Source: Flavobacterium psychrophilum (GTDB taxonomy: Bacteria > Bacteroidota > Bacteroidia > Flavobacteriales > Flavobacteriaceae). Taken from it: a stretch of 38,588 bases of DNA. Shown one piece after another: positions 7,967 through 16,844 of the stretch. A program made the position numbers and the translations under genes. The stretch lies in the NCBI GenBank assembly GCA_945872245.1, contig CAMBZB010000021.1, positions 1 through 38,588 of the forward strand. The letters are read 5' to 3'. The notes beneath the pieces were generated by a model. That model made no database searches, had not been told where the DNA came from, and saw only the letters and a list, made by a program, of their open reading frames with translations. Position 1 is the first letter of the stretch. The number at the start of each line of letters is the position of its first letter.

Positions 7967-10411
7967 ATGGCCAAAACAATAAAAAAAGCAACTACAGACA
8001 AAAAGAGCGATTCAAAATCTGCAATAGACAAATCCTGGGCAATAACAAAACAACACAAAATCGTTTTGGGCAGTCTTTTGGTACTGTTTTCAGTTGCATT
8101 ATTACTGGCGTTCATTTCCTTTTACATCTACGGACAAGCCGATCAAAGTGCCTTGGGTACTCTGTCTCGTAGTGAAACAGTTCAGAATTGGCTGGGTAAA
8201 TTTGGAGCTTTTCTAGCAGATTTAATCGTTTACAAAGGTTTTGGAATTGCCTCCTTTCTCTTTGTCCGATTATTCTTCCTCACTGGCCTTTTTTTAGCGT
8301 TAAACTTACCCCTTAAAAAGCTAAAAAATATATGGTTTTGGGACTTATTTGTAGTTATCATCTTATCAATATTATTTAGTTTTTTTGCCACTTCCCTACC
8401 CGAGTTGGGAGGCACTGTTGGCTATGAATTGAATATGTTTTTACAGGATTATATTGGCAAAATTGGCACCTTATTGGTTTTGTTTTTTGGGCTTATCATC
8501 TATTTGATTTTCAAAATCAAAATTTCACCCGACAAAATCCAATCCTTCTTCGAAAACACTAAAAAAGAAATAAAAACAAATTTAGGCTCAACTGCAAATA
8601 ATACAAGCGCCTACAACTTGGAAGAATATGCTGTAGAAGAAGCCTATGACTACAACGATGAGGATGATGAAATAGAAGGAATACACTTAAAGACAACTGG
8701 GTCCCAATTCGAACTCAATAAAGAAGCGCTAAAACCCACAATTAGTAATTCCTCTGAAATTACTTTAAAGAATGCTCCTGTTGAAATAACACCACCTCCT
8801 TTCCCTGAAATCATTCATACCAATGACGAAACATTTGTAATTGAAAAAGCGCCAGAAGAAGATATAATAGAACAAAATTTGGCTTCAAAATTAGTGGCTG
8901 ATTTCGGATTGTTTGATCCTACTTTGGATTTATCCAATTACAAATACCCAACCATTGATTTGTTAAAAGAATATTCAACGGGCGGAATCACCATCAATCA
9001 GGAAGAATTAGAAGAAAATAAAAACAGAATTGTAGAAACGCTTCGAAATTATAAAATTGAAATTGCGCAAATAAAAGCCACTGTTGGCCCATCGGTTACC
9101 TTATATGAAATCGTACCTGAGGCTGGAATTCGTATTTCGAAAATCAAAAGTTTAGAGGACGATATTGCTTTGTCGCTTTCGGCATTGGGTATTCGTATCA
9201 TTGCTCCTATTCCCGGAAAAGGTACCATAGGAATTGAGGTTCCCAATAAAAACCCAACGATGGTTTCAATGAAAAGTGTCATTGGCTCAGCCAAATTTCA
9301 GGAAGCTGAAATGGAATTGCCCATTGCTTTGGGAAAAACCATTTCGAATGAAACCTTTGTTGTCGATTTGGCCAAAATGCCTCACCTCTTAATGGCTGGA
9401 GCCACAGGACAAGGAAAGTCTGTTGGTTTAAACGCCGTAATAACCTCTCTATTATACAAAAAGCATCCCGCCGAAATCAAGTTTGTTTTGGTAGACCCTA
9501 AAAAAGTGGAATTAACACTTTTCAATAAGATTGAAAGACATTATTTGGCTAAATTACCCGATACAGATGACGCCATTATTACCGATAATGCAAAGGTAAT
9601 CAATACCTTGAATTCACTTTGCGTGGAAATGGACAATCGGTATTCCTTATTAAAAGACGCCATGGTCAGGAACATAAAGGAATACAATGATAAATTCAAA
9701 TCCAGAAAATTGAACCCAGAAAACGGGCATCGATTTTTACCTTACATCATTTTGGTAGTCGATGAGTTTGCCGATTTGATTATGACAGCCGGAAAAGAAG
9801 TGGAAACTCCCATTGCGAGATTGGCACAATTAGCTAGAGCGATAGGAATTCATTTAATTATTGCCACTCAAAGACCTTCGGTAAACGTAATTACAGGCTT
9901 GATAAAAGCCAATTTCCCTGCGCGAATTGCCTTTAGGGTTACCTCTAAAATTGATTCCAGAACGATTCTTGATGGTCAAGGCGCCGACCAACTTATAGGT
10001 CGTGGCGATATGCTTTACACCAATGGAAATGATATGGTACGTGTACAATGTGCTTTTATTGACACGCCAGAAGTAGAGAAAATAACAGAGTATATTGGTG
10101 CCCAAAAAGCGTATGCTACTGCTTATTTACTTCCAGAATTCATTGGAGAAGAAAGTGGCATTAATCTTGATATGGATATTTCGGAAAGAGATCCATTGTT
10201 TAGGGAAGCTGCCGAAGTTATTGTAAATGCACAACAAGGCTCCGCTTCATTGCTGCAAAGAAAGCTTAAATTGGGCTACAACAGAGCCGGTCGTTTAATT
10301 GACCAACTCGAAGCCGCTGGAATTGTAGGTCCTTTTGAGGGCAGTAAAGCGAGAAGTGTGAACATCCTTGATATGAGTTCTCTTGATCAATTTTTCAACA
10401 ATGAAGATTAA
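7967..10411 (+). CDS. ftsK: DNA translocase FtsK/SpoIIIE
   Basis: 814 residues. The N-terminal part has four membrane segments (about 28-210), followed by a charged linker (about 210-320), an alpha/beta motor (Walker A GATGQGKSVG near 478-487, Walker B ILVVDEFAD) and a C-terminal winged-helix gamma domain (about 750-805, SLLQRKLKLGYNRAGRLIDQ) that reads DNA orientation motifs. The protein anchors at the division septum and pumps chromosome termini apart. Length and order are normal. The downstream gene lolA begins after 42 bases. Confidence 0.97.
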   Translation: MAKTIKKATTDKKSDSKSAIDKSWAITKQHKIVLGSLLVLFSVALLLAFISFYIYGQADQSALGTLSRSETVQNWLGKFGAFLADLIVYKGFGIASFLFVRLFFLTGLFLALNLPLKKLKNIWFWDLFVVIILSILFSFFATSLPELGGTVGYELNMFLQDYIGKIGTLLVLFFGLIIYLIFKIKISPDKIQSFFENTKKEIKTNLGSTANNTSAYNLEEYAVEEAYDYNDEDDEIEGIHLKTTGSQFELNKEALKPTISNSSEITLKNAPVEITPPPFPEIIHTNDETFVIEKAPEEDIIEQNLASKLVADFGLFDPTLDLSNYKYPTIDLLKEYSTGGITINQEELEENKNRIVETLRNYKIEIAQIKATVGPSVTLYEIVPEAGIRISKIKSLEDDIALSLSALGIRIIAPIPGKGTIGIEVPNKNPTMVSMKSVIGSAKFQEAEMELPIALGKTISNETFVVDLAKMPHLLMAGATGQGKSVGLNAVITSLLYKKHPAEIKFVLVDPKKVELTLFNKIERHYLAKLPDTDDAIITDNAKVINTLNSLCVEMDNRYSLLKDAMVRNIKEYNDKFKSRKLNPENGHRFLPYIILVVDEFADLIMTAGKEVETPIARLAQLARAIGIHLIIATQRPSVNVITGLIKANFPARIAFRVTSKIDSRTILDGQGADQLIGRGDMLYTNGNDMVRVQCAFIDTPEVEKITEYIGAQKAYATAYLLPEFIGEESGINLDMDISERDPLFREAAEVIVNAQQGSASLLQRKLKLGYNRAGRLIDQLEAAGIVGPFEGSKARSVNILDMSSLDQFFNNED

Positions 10412-10453
10412 GTAATTCCTTTGTTGGGCATCGGCAATAAAAATTAAATACAA

Positions 10454-11122
10454 ATGACACTACACACTCAAAAAAAAATCAAATTTAATATTATTCCTAT
10501 AGCATTTTTACTCCTTTTCGGTTTTTCGATTCAAGCTCAAGACAAAAAAGCCAAAGACCTGTTGGGGGAAGTAACATCAAAAGTGAAAAGCTATGAGAAT
10601 ATTACTATTGATTTTAAATATTCCCTGAATAATGCCAAAGAAAATATCAACCAAGACAGCAAGGGAAATGTGACAATGAAAGGCAATCAATATGTTTTAA
10701 ATTTCATGGGGATTACCAAGATTTTTGACGGGAAGAAAAGCTATACCATTGTTCCTGAGGACGAAGAAATTACGGTTTCAAAAGTCAATGAAAATGACGA
10801 TGATGCCATTACACCTTCAAAAATGCTCACCTTTTTTAATTCTGGCTATAAATACTCGTTAGATATTTTGCAGGACATAAAAGGACGAAAAATTCAATAT
10901 ATAAAATTAGTCCCATTGAGTGTTCGGGATAAACGCAAAGAAATACTGTTAGGTGTTGATGTCCAGACCAAACATATCTACAACTTAATTGAGACGGGCA
11001 AAAAAGGAACAAAAACAACTTTGACCGTTAATTCTTTTAAAACCAATCAACCGTTGTCAAAAAATCAATTTACCTTTGCTGAAAGTAAATACCCAAATTA
11101 CTACATCAATAAATTAGATTAA
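10454..11122 (+). CDS. lolA: LolA-like outer-membrane lipoprotein carrier
   Basis: 222 residues with a signal peptide (hydrophobic about 12-28, ending SIQAQ) and the LolA/LolB half-barrel pattern: KVKSYENITIDFKYSL at the start of the mature protein, then strands with KGNVTMKGNQYVLNF. It should shuttle lipoproteins through the periplasm from the inner to the outer membrane. Its position between ftsK and an LptF/G-type permease is conserved in Flavobacterium. Only 6 bases separate it from the next gene, so the two are co-transcribed. Confidence 0.88.
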   Translation: MTLHTQKKIKFNIIPIAFLLLFGFSIQAQDKKAKDLLGEVTSKVKSYENITIDFKYSLNNAKENINQDSKGNVTMKGNQYVLNFMGITKIFDGKKSYTIVPEDEEITVSKVNENDDDAITPSKMLTFFNSGYKYSLDILQDIKGRKIQYIKLVPLSVRDKRKEILLGVDVQTKHIYNLIETGKKGTKTTLTVNSFKTNQPLSKNQFTFAESKYPNYYINKLD

Positions 11123-11128
11123 TTCTAG

Positions 11129-12562
11129 GTGAAAATTCTTGACAAATACTTATTGAAAACATTTCTGACTACATTTACCATGGTATTTGTAATCCTGTTT
11201 TTCATATTTATTCTTCAAACCGTATGGCTTTTTATATCGGAACTAGCGGGTAAAGATTTGGATTTGGCAATGATTTTAAAATTTTTAATGTTTGCCACAC
11301 CTCGAATTATCCCACTAGTACTTCCCCTATCCGTTTTGCTTTCCTCTATAATGACTTTCGGAAATTTGGCCGAGAATTATGAATTTGCTGCAATGAAGTC
11401 TGCTGGAATTTCTCTTCAAAGAGGCATGAAAAGCTTAGTCATTTTCATTCTTTTTTTGAGTTTAGTGGCCTTTATTTTTGCCAATAATGTTATTCCCTAT
11501 GCCGAATATAAATTTATAAATTTTAGGAAAAATATTGCGCAAGTTAAGCCGGCTTTAGCCATTGCCGAAGGCCAGTTTAGCGATGTGGGTTTTTATAACA
11601 TCAAGGTCAATAAAAAATCAGGTGAAAACGGAAATACACTTACCGGTATAACCATTCATAAAAAATCGGCTCTGGGTGATGGCAATAAAACTGTAATTAA
11701 GGCCAAAAATGGAGAATTAATCAGTAACGAAAAATCAAGTACTTTAAAATTAGTTTTGAATGACGGGTATTATTACGAGGATATTGTCCCTAAAAAATAC
11801 GAAGACCGGGATAAAATTCCATTTGCAAAGAGTTCATTCAAAAAATACATTATCAATATCGATTTATCAAAGTTGAATTCGGCGGGGGCAGATGAATCAA
11901 AAATTTCCAATACTTATAGTATGCTCAATGTAAGCGAATTGACTTATACGTTGGATTCCTTAAATAAAAATTTAAATACGGATATCGTATCCTTTTCTGA
12001 AAATAGCAATCAAAGAATTAATTTGCCTAAAAAAATCAAGCTCCAACCTTTCAAAAAAAACACGGTTCTATCAAGCGATTTATTATCATTATTTCCAAAT
12101 GATAAAAAATTAGAAATTTTGAAAATGGCCAGCAGTACTATAGAAAGCGCTGCTTTTTCTATTGAATCAACCAATACAGAATTGGAATTCAAAACGAAAA
12201 ATATCAACAATCACCTGTTAGCATTCTACGACAAATTTGTCATTGCCTTTGCTTGCTTTCTAATGTTTTTTATTGGGGCACCTTTAGGCGCGATTATCAG
12301 AAAAGGCGGACTAGGTTTGCCAATCGTTTTTGCCGTTTTGGTTTTCATCACCTTTCATTTTATAAATACCTTTGGCAAAAGAATTTCACAAGAAAATGGA
12401 TTATCTCCTTTTATGGGTGCGTGGATGTCTTCATTTATCTTGTCTCCATTGGCTATTTTATTGACCTATAGAGCCACTAATGACATTGGCTTAATAAATA
12501 TGGATGTTATTTTGGCCCCATTTCAAAAAATAATACAAAAAATATTTCCATCACAAAATTAA
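11129..12562 (+). CDS. LptF/LptG-family permease (GTG start)
   Basis: 477 residues read from GTG at 11129, six bases after lolA; no in-frame ATG fits better, because the hydrophobic first helix begins at once. Layout is that of YjgP/YjgQ proteins: three N-terminal membrane helices (about 10-115), a long periplasmic beta-jellyroll region (about 125-360), then three C-terminal helices (about 368-460). Such permeases with LptB extract lipopolysaccharide from the inner membrane and pass it to the Lpt bridge. Whether this is the F or the G partner cannot be settled here. Confidence 0.9.
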   Translation: MKILDKYLLKTFLTTFTMVFVILFFIFILQTVWLFISELAGKDLDLAMILKFLMFATPRIIPLVLPLSVLLSSIMTFGNLAENYEFAAMKSAGISLQRGMKSLVIFILFLSLVAFIFANNVIPYAEYKFINFRKNIAQVKPALAIAEGQFSDVGFYNIKVNKKSGENGNTLTGITIHKKSALGDGNKTVIKAKNGELISNEKSSTLKLVLNDGYYYEDIVPKKYEDRDKIPFAKSSFKKYIINIDLSKLNSAGADESKISNTYSMLNVSELTYTLDSLNKNLNTDIVSFSENSNQRINLPKKIKLQPFKKNTVLSSDLLSLFPNDKKLEILKMASSTIESAAFSIESTNTELEFKTKNINNHLLAFYDKFVIAFACFLMFFIGAPLGAIIRKGGLGLPIVFAVLVFITFHFINTFGKRISQENGLSPFMGAWMSSFILSPLAILLTYRATNDIGLINMDVILAPFQKIIQKIFPSQN

Positions 12563-12576
12563 ATACAAGTAGGACT

Positions 12577-13704
12577 ATGACCAAAATACAGCTCAACACA
12601 ATTGAAGAAGCCATCGAAGATATTCGACAAGGAAAAATAATCATTGTTGTTGATGATGAAGGTCGCGAAAACGAAGGTGATTTCCTTGCTGCAGCCGAAA
12701 AAGTAACTCCTGAAATGATCAATTTTATGGCGACACACGGGCGCGGATTGATTTGTGCCCCATTGACTGAAAACCGCTGCAAAGACTTAGAATTAAAGGC
12801 AATGGTTACTAATAATACAGATCACATGGAAACTGCCTTTACCGTTTCGGTCGATTTGAGAGGAAATGGCGTTACTACAGGAATTTCAGCTTCAGATAGA
12901 TCAAAAACAATTTTAGCATTAGTCGACGGAGATACAAAACCTCATGAATTATCACGCCCAGGACATATTTTTCCTTTAGTGGCAAAACAAGGCGGTGTTT
13001 TGAGGCGAACAGGCCATACGGAAGCCGCAATAGATTTTGCAAGGTTGGCCGGTTTCAAATCAGCTGGAGTAATTGTGGAGATAATGAATGAAGATGGTAC
13101 GATGGCTCGCTTACCGCAATTAGCCAAAGTAGCCAAAAAATTCGATATGAAGTTAGTTTCCATAGAAGATTTAGTGGCTTATCGAATGCAGCATGATAGC
13201 CTAATTGTCAAAAAAGAAGATTTTGATGTGGAAACCCGTTTTGGAACATTCCGTTTAAGAGCTTACCAACAAACCACAAACAAGCAAATCCACATTGCTT
13301 TAACAAAGGGAACTTGGAATTTAGGGGAACCTGTTTTGACGAGAATCAATTCAACCCAAGTAAATAATGATTTACTCGGTACATTGACTAACAATGCAGA
13401 CAAACAACTGGATGATATGTTCAAAATTATAAACGAACAAGGTCAAGGAGCTGTTATTTTTATCAATCAAGACATGCAATCCGTTAATTTGTTGAATCGA
13501 ATTTCAGAACTTAAAACATTGCAGTCCAATGGCATTTTGAAGGCACCAAAAATTGTCATCGACAACAAAGATTTCGGAATTGGTGCTCAAATTTTACACG
13601 ACATTGACATTTCTAAAATAAGGTTAATATCTAATACGGGACATACGAAACGGGTCGGGATGATTGGATATGGATTAGAAATCACTGAGTACGTATCGTA
13701 TTAA
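12577..13704 (+). CDS. ribB: 3,4-dihydroxy-2-butanone-4-phosphate synthase with degenerate GCH II domain
   Basis: 375 residues. The N-terminal domain (about 1-205) has the full RibB signature ([34 protein letters not shown]) and converts ribulose 5-phosphate to the four-carbon precursor of riboflavin. The C-terminal part (about 210-375) has the GTP cyclohydrolase II fold pattern ([12 protein letters not shown] at its start) but lacks the C-x2-GD-x8-C zinc ligands and the arginine-rich catalytic stretch. The second activity is therefore almost certainly absent and a separate RibA should exist elsewhere. The gene is last in the ftsK-lolA-lpt run, 14 bases after the permease. Confidence 0.92.
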   Translation: MTKIQLNTIEEAIEDIRQGKIIIVVDDEGRENEGDFLAAAEKVTPEMINFMATHGRGLICAPLTENRCKDLELKAMVTNNTDHMETAFTVSVDLRGNGVTTGISASDRSKTILALVDGDTKPHELSRPGHIFPLVAKQGGVLRRTGHTEAAIDFARLAGFKSAGVIVEIMNEDGTMARLPQLAKVAKKFDMKLVSIEDLVAYRMQHDSLIVKKEDFDVETRFGTFRLRAYQQTTNKQIHIALTKGTWNLGEPVLTRINSTQVNNDLLGTLTNNADKQLDDMFKIINEQGQGAVIFINQDMQSVNLLNRISELKTLQSNGILKAPKIVIDNKDFGIGAQILHDIDISKIRLISNTGHTKRVGMIGYGLEITEYVSY

Positions 13705-13798
13705 TTTATTATAACTTCAATGTTTTCCGATAAACAGTAGATAATGAAACGGTTAATTAGACACAATTAAAATAAGTTCAGTTTTATAAAAATTGTTT

Positions 13799-13828
13799 TT
13801 GCAAAACGAAAAAAGCTTCCTATATTTG
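13799..13828 (+). promoter_or_regulatory. Consensus Bacteroidota promoter of tRNA-Ser
   Basis: TTG at 13799-13801, exactly 19 bases, then TATATTTG at 13821-13828: a perfect match to the TTG-N19-TAnnTTTG housekeeping promoter. The tRNA begins 33 bases further on. Confidence 0.85.
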
Positions 13829-13861
13829 CAACCGCATTCAGCAAATGATATGCGTTTTATT

Positions 13862-13946
13862 GGAGAAATGGCAGAGCGGTCGAATGCGGCAGTCTTGAAA
13901 ACTGTTGACTGTAACAGGTCCGGGGGTTCGAATCCCTCTTTCTCCG
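13862..13946 (+). tRNA. tRNA-Ser (anticodon UGA)
   Basis: 85-base class II tRNA. The acceptor stem GGAGAAA (13862-13868) pairs with TTTCTCC (13939-13945), with discriminator G at 13946 and no encoded CCA. The anticodon stem GCAGT/ACTGT encloses a CTTGAAA loop with TGA at 13896-13898, a long variable arm follows, and GGTTCGAATCC forms the T arm. It reads UCA and wobble serine codons. The integrase gene starts 286 bases downstream, so this tRNA 3' end is the probable attachment site of the adjoining element. Confidence 0.96.
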
Positions 13947-13970
13947 CGAAATGACTTTCAAAAGTTATCA

Positions 13971-14009
13971 AAAACCTCGAAATCCTATGATTTTCGGGGT
14001 TTTTTCTTT
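13971..14009 (+). terminator. Terminator after tRNA-Ser
   Basis: AAAACCTCGAAATC (13971-13984) pairs with GATTTTCGGGGTTTT (13989-14003) around a four-base loop, with one bulge and one wobble, and continues in a T run. Confidence 0.82.
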
Positions 14010-14059
14010 TTACAACCTATCAAATTATTCATTCTTTTTCAAAATTCAAGGTGCAAAAT

Positions 14060-14094
14060 CGAGACCCTAAAAATTTACAAATAGTTGGGTCTCG
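14060..14094. repeat. Perfect 8-bp inverted repeat between tRNA-Ser and the integrase gene
   Basis: CGAGACCC (14060-14067) and GGGTCTCG (14087-14094) are separated by 19 bases. The position between the presumed att core and the integrase gene suits an integrase or excision-factor arm site, or a regulatory hairpin in the leader. Function is inferred only from place. Confidence 0.5.
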
Positions 14095-14231
14095 CTAAAT
14101 CGATTTAACAGTTTGATCTCTGGAGCTAATCTCAATGCTAGCAACCTATTCAACGACTTAATCAATAAATGAACATCTTGTATTGTGGCAAACCTTATTC
14201 TAAATTAATGTATAATTTAAAGGTTACCAAA

Positions 14232-15476
14232 ATGAAAGCAAAAACTACTTTGCATTTCTATGCAAAATCATCTAAAGCCAATGCAACAGGGCTATTTCCT
14301 ATTTATGTGAGATTAACAGTCGAAGGGAAACGATTTGAATACAGCACTAAAAAGTTCATAGAACCATCAAAATGGTCGAATGAATCAAGCAGAATGAAAG
14401 GTAATTCAGAAGAAGCTCGTTCAATAAACAGCTTACTTGATTTCACTAAAAATCAAATAAACGAAATCCAATTTGAACTTCTAAAAGACAATATTACATT
14501 GAATATTGAAGAGTTCAAAAACAGACTACTTGGAACTAAAATTAGAGAACGAATGTTAATCCCAATATTCAAAGAACACAACCGCAAAATAAAAGAATTG
14601 CTGGGTATTGAATATGCACCTGGTACATTAGAGCGATATGAAACATCGCTCAAGCACACATCAAACTTTCTACTTTGGAAGTATAATATAACCGACATCA
14701 ATATTGATAAAATAGATCATGCTTTTATTACCGATTATGAATTCTACTTACGAACAGTGAGGAAATGTGCCAATAATACGGCTGTTAAATACATCAAGAA
14801 CTTCAATAAAATAATCAAGCTTTGTCTAGCCAATGACTGGCTCGACAAAAATCCTTTTGCAAATTATAAATCGAAAGTCAAAGAAGTGGAACGAATTTAT
14901 TTATCAGAAGGAGAAATACAAAACATCATCAACAAAGATTTCAAAAACGAAAGATTATCATTGGTGCGCGACATCTTCCTTTTTAGCTGCTTTACTGGTT
15001 TGGCCTATATTGATGTCAAAAACTTGACAAAATCACATATTAGCATTGGTATTGATGGAGACAAATGGATATTTACCCACCGTCAGAAAACCGAATCAGC
15101 TTCAAAGATTCCTATACTATCTGTAACACAAATGATTATTGACAAATACGAAAATCATCCTCAAAGTGTCAATGAAGAAAAACTATTACCAATACTAAGT
15201 AATCAGAAAATGAATGCCTATTTAAAAGAAATAGCTGCCGTTTGCGAGATTGAAAAAGAATTAACATTCCACATAGCGAGACATACTTTTGCAACGACTA
15301 TAACGCTAACAAATGGAGTCCCTATTGAAAGCGTAAGTAAAATGCTAGGACACAAAAATTTGCGCACAACCCAACATTATGCAAAAGTATTAGACAGAAA
15401 AGTGAGTGAGGACATGAAAATACTGCGTGATAAATTTTCACTAAATCCAATCCAACAGGTTAAAAAAATAACATAA
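14232..15476 (+). CDS. Tyrosine recombinase (integrase) of the CTnDOT/Bacteroides type
   Basis: 414 residues from ATG 14232 (MKAKTTLHFY, the usual family start; an in-frame ATG at 14169 would add 21 unrelated residues). Order: arm-binding domain (about 1-95), SAM-like core-binding domain (about 110-210) and catalytic domain (about 225-400). Catalytic residues seen: HIARHTF (H-x2-R), LGHKN (H) and nucleophile Y383 in QHYAK. The first catalytic arginine, normally in TGLR, is replaced by A258 (FTGLAYIDV). IntDOT also lacks this arginine and carries serine there. It would integrate and, with a directionality factor, excise the element at tRNA-Ser. Confidence 0.94.
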   Translation: MKAKTTLHFYAKSSKANATGLFPIYVRLTVEGKRFEYSTKKFIEPSKWSNESSRMKGNSEEARSINSLLDFTKNQINEIQFELLKDNITLNIEEFKNRLLGTKIRERMLIPIFKEHNRKIKELLGIEYAPGTLERYETSLKHTSNFLLWKYNITDINIDKIDHAFITDYEFYLRTVRKCANNTAVKYIKNFNKIIKLCLANDWLDKNPFANYKSKVKEVERIYLSEGEIQNIINKDFKNERLSLVRDIFLFSCFTGLAYIDVKNLTKSHISIGIDGDKWIFTHRQKTESASKIPILSVTQMIIDKYENHPQSVNEEKLLPILSNQKMNAYLKEIAAVCEIEKELTFHIARHTFATTITLTNGVPIESVSKMLGHKNLRTTQHYAKVLDRKVSEDMKILRDKFSLNPIQQVKKIT

Positions 15477-15552
15477 AAGCGAACAATATAATTGGTGTAT
15501 TAGGTTAACTTTTTGAATTATTTCAAAAATTATAAACCTAAAAACATTAGAA

Positions 15553-16401
15553 ATGAGCGCAAAATTTAAACAAATGTTATTTGATTTAACAGAACAATTA
15601 AGCTTCATCAATCTGGAGTTAGATGATTCAATAACAAAATCTGAGAAATCCGTTGAAATAATTTTTAAGGCCTTTAATAATCTAAAAAAACAATTTCTCA
15701 AAGAGAAAATAATAAGTTCTGAAACTGAAATAGATTTTTTCAAGAACATTAAACCCAAGTTTACCTCCTTATACATTTACCATAATGCTATTTTTAAAAT
15801 AGAAACAAAGATGCCACATGGTGGCGACCGCATAACAAAAAAATACCTCAACAAAGAATTAAAAAAACTAAAACGCTACTTCGATAATAATTTAGACTTC
15901 TACAATTACCACAGAACTGGGAGCAGTTTTCTTGACTTTAAATATTTTGTCAGGGGAAATCTTGATGTAAAATTACGTCTGGACAGTTTTTATTTTGAAG
16001 CAGATCATAATTTCTCAACATCCCATGACTTTAAGATTGCCAAGATTCTTGCACATGATTTAGTTCAGGTTTACTTAGAAACCAAAATTCTAAAAATGGG
16101 CAAAAAGGAATTCAAAGAAAAATCACAACTTGAACCGAATGGGAAAATCAACTGGACAGGTTCAAAAGTGGCTTTAATTGAAATTTTATATGCTTTCCAC
16201 ACAAAAGGAGTTTTCAATAACGGTGCTGCCGAATTAAAAGAAATAGCTAGTTATTTTGAAGAAATATTCCAAATTGATTTAGGGCAATACCGTAGAACTT
16301 TCCTCGAAATACGGGACCGCAAGTCTGATAAAACAAAATTTGTAAGCTCTTTAGTTGAAGAACTTATGAAACGAATGGAAGAAACGGACGAAGCATTTTA
16401 A
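15553..16401 (+). CDS. RteC-family regulator of the integrative element
   Basis: 282 residues, no signal peptide, resembling RteC of CTnDOT through its length and the C-terminal winged-helix half (KINWTGSKVALIEILYAFHTKG, then NNGAAELKEIASYFE and FLEIRDRK). In CTnDOT, RteC binds upstream of the excision operon and activates it. Here it sits between the integrase and a small helix-turn-helix gene, the expected place for control of excision. No RteA/RteB two-component pair or tetQ is in the window, so the upstream signal, if any, must differ. Assignment is from sequence memory of the family. Confidence 0.85.
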   Translation: MSAKFKQMLFDLTEQLSFINLELDDSITKSEKSVEIIFKAFNNLKKQFLKEKIISSETEIDFFKNIKPKFTSLYIYHNAIFKIETKMPHGGDRITKKYLNKELKKLKRYFDNNLDFYNYHRTGSSFLDFKYFVRGNLDVKLRLDSFYFEADHNFSTSHDFKIAKILAHDLVQVYLETKILKMGKKEFKEKSQLEPNGKINWTGSKVALIEILYAFHTKGVFNNGAAELKEIASYFEEIFQIDLGQYRRTFLEIRDRKSDKTKFVSSLVEELMKRMEETDEAF

Positions 16402-16416
16402 TACTGCCTTTTTCAT

Positions 16417-16465
16417 TTTGAATAAAATCGTACCCAACGGGGTTCGTGTTGTGATTTTATTCAAA
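16417..16465. repeat. Perfect 13-bp inverted repeat upstream of the helix-turn-helix gene
   Basis: TTTGAATAAAATC (16417-16429) is mirrored by GATTTTATTCAAA (16453-16465) with 23 bases between. It lies after the rteC stop and 45 bases before the preferred ATG of the next gene. It can act as an operator, for example for RteC or the helix-turn-helix protein, or as an RNA hairpin between the two genes. There is no T run, so a classical terminator is less likely. Confidence 0.7.
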
Positions 16466-16510
16466 TCAAAACATACAAATTTGCAGCATAACGATTTAAT
16501 TCAATGCTTT

Positions 16511-16810
16511 ATGAACTTGCATCCTAAAAAACTCTTCCCGGAAATCGACAACTATGAGTTGTTAAACTACCAAGTAGTGACCAAGAGAGACTTACTCAAT
16601 TTTGGTAATTTATTACTCAATGAAATCAAAACAGCAACTAGTGCAAAGCAACCTGCACAGTGGCTTAAATCTTCCGAAGTTCGAAAGCTTTTAAAAATCT
16701 CTCCAGGAACTCTTCAAAACCTCCGGATCAACGGAACACTAAACTACAACCGGATTGGTGGCACCCTCTATTACAAATACGAAGACTTGAAAAAATTAAT
16801 GGAAAAATAA
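16511..16810 (+). CDS. Small helix-turn-helix protein (excisionase-like)
   Basis: About 99 residues from ATG 16511. The C-terminal half (WLKSSEVRKLLKISPGTLQNLR, then a YKYEDLKKLM end) is a MerR-like HTH_17 fold as in Xis and the Xis2c/Xis2d proteins of Bacteroides elements. The role would be DNA bending for excision or control of the replication genes that follow. An in-frame TTG at 16418 would lengthen it by 31 residues but lies in the left arm of a perfect inverted repeat, so the ATG is preferred. The next gene begins 34 bases downstream. Confidence 0.82.
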   Translation: MNLHPKKLFPEIDNYELLNYQVVTKRDLLNFGNLLLNEIKTATSAKQPAQWLKSSEVRKLLKISPGTLQNLRINGTLNYNRIGGTLYYKYEDLKKLMEK

Positions 16811-16844
16811 CCAAAACCTAGAACCTTAAACCCAACACCCAAAA

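Noticed and set aside
12253..12471. 72-codon same-strand frame inside the LptF/G-like gene
   Set aside because: It is a shifted reading of the coding sequence for the C-terminal membrane helices, with no homologue-like features.
16418..16510. TTG start giving a 130-residue helix-turn-helix protein
   Set aside because: The extra residues coincide with a perfect inverted repeat and look like translated non-coding DNA; ATG 16511 gives a normal-sized protein.
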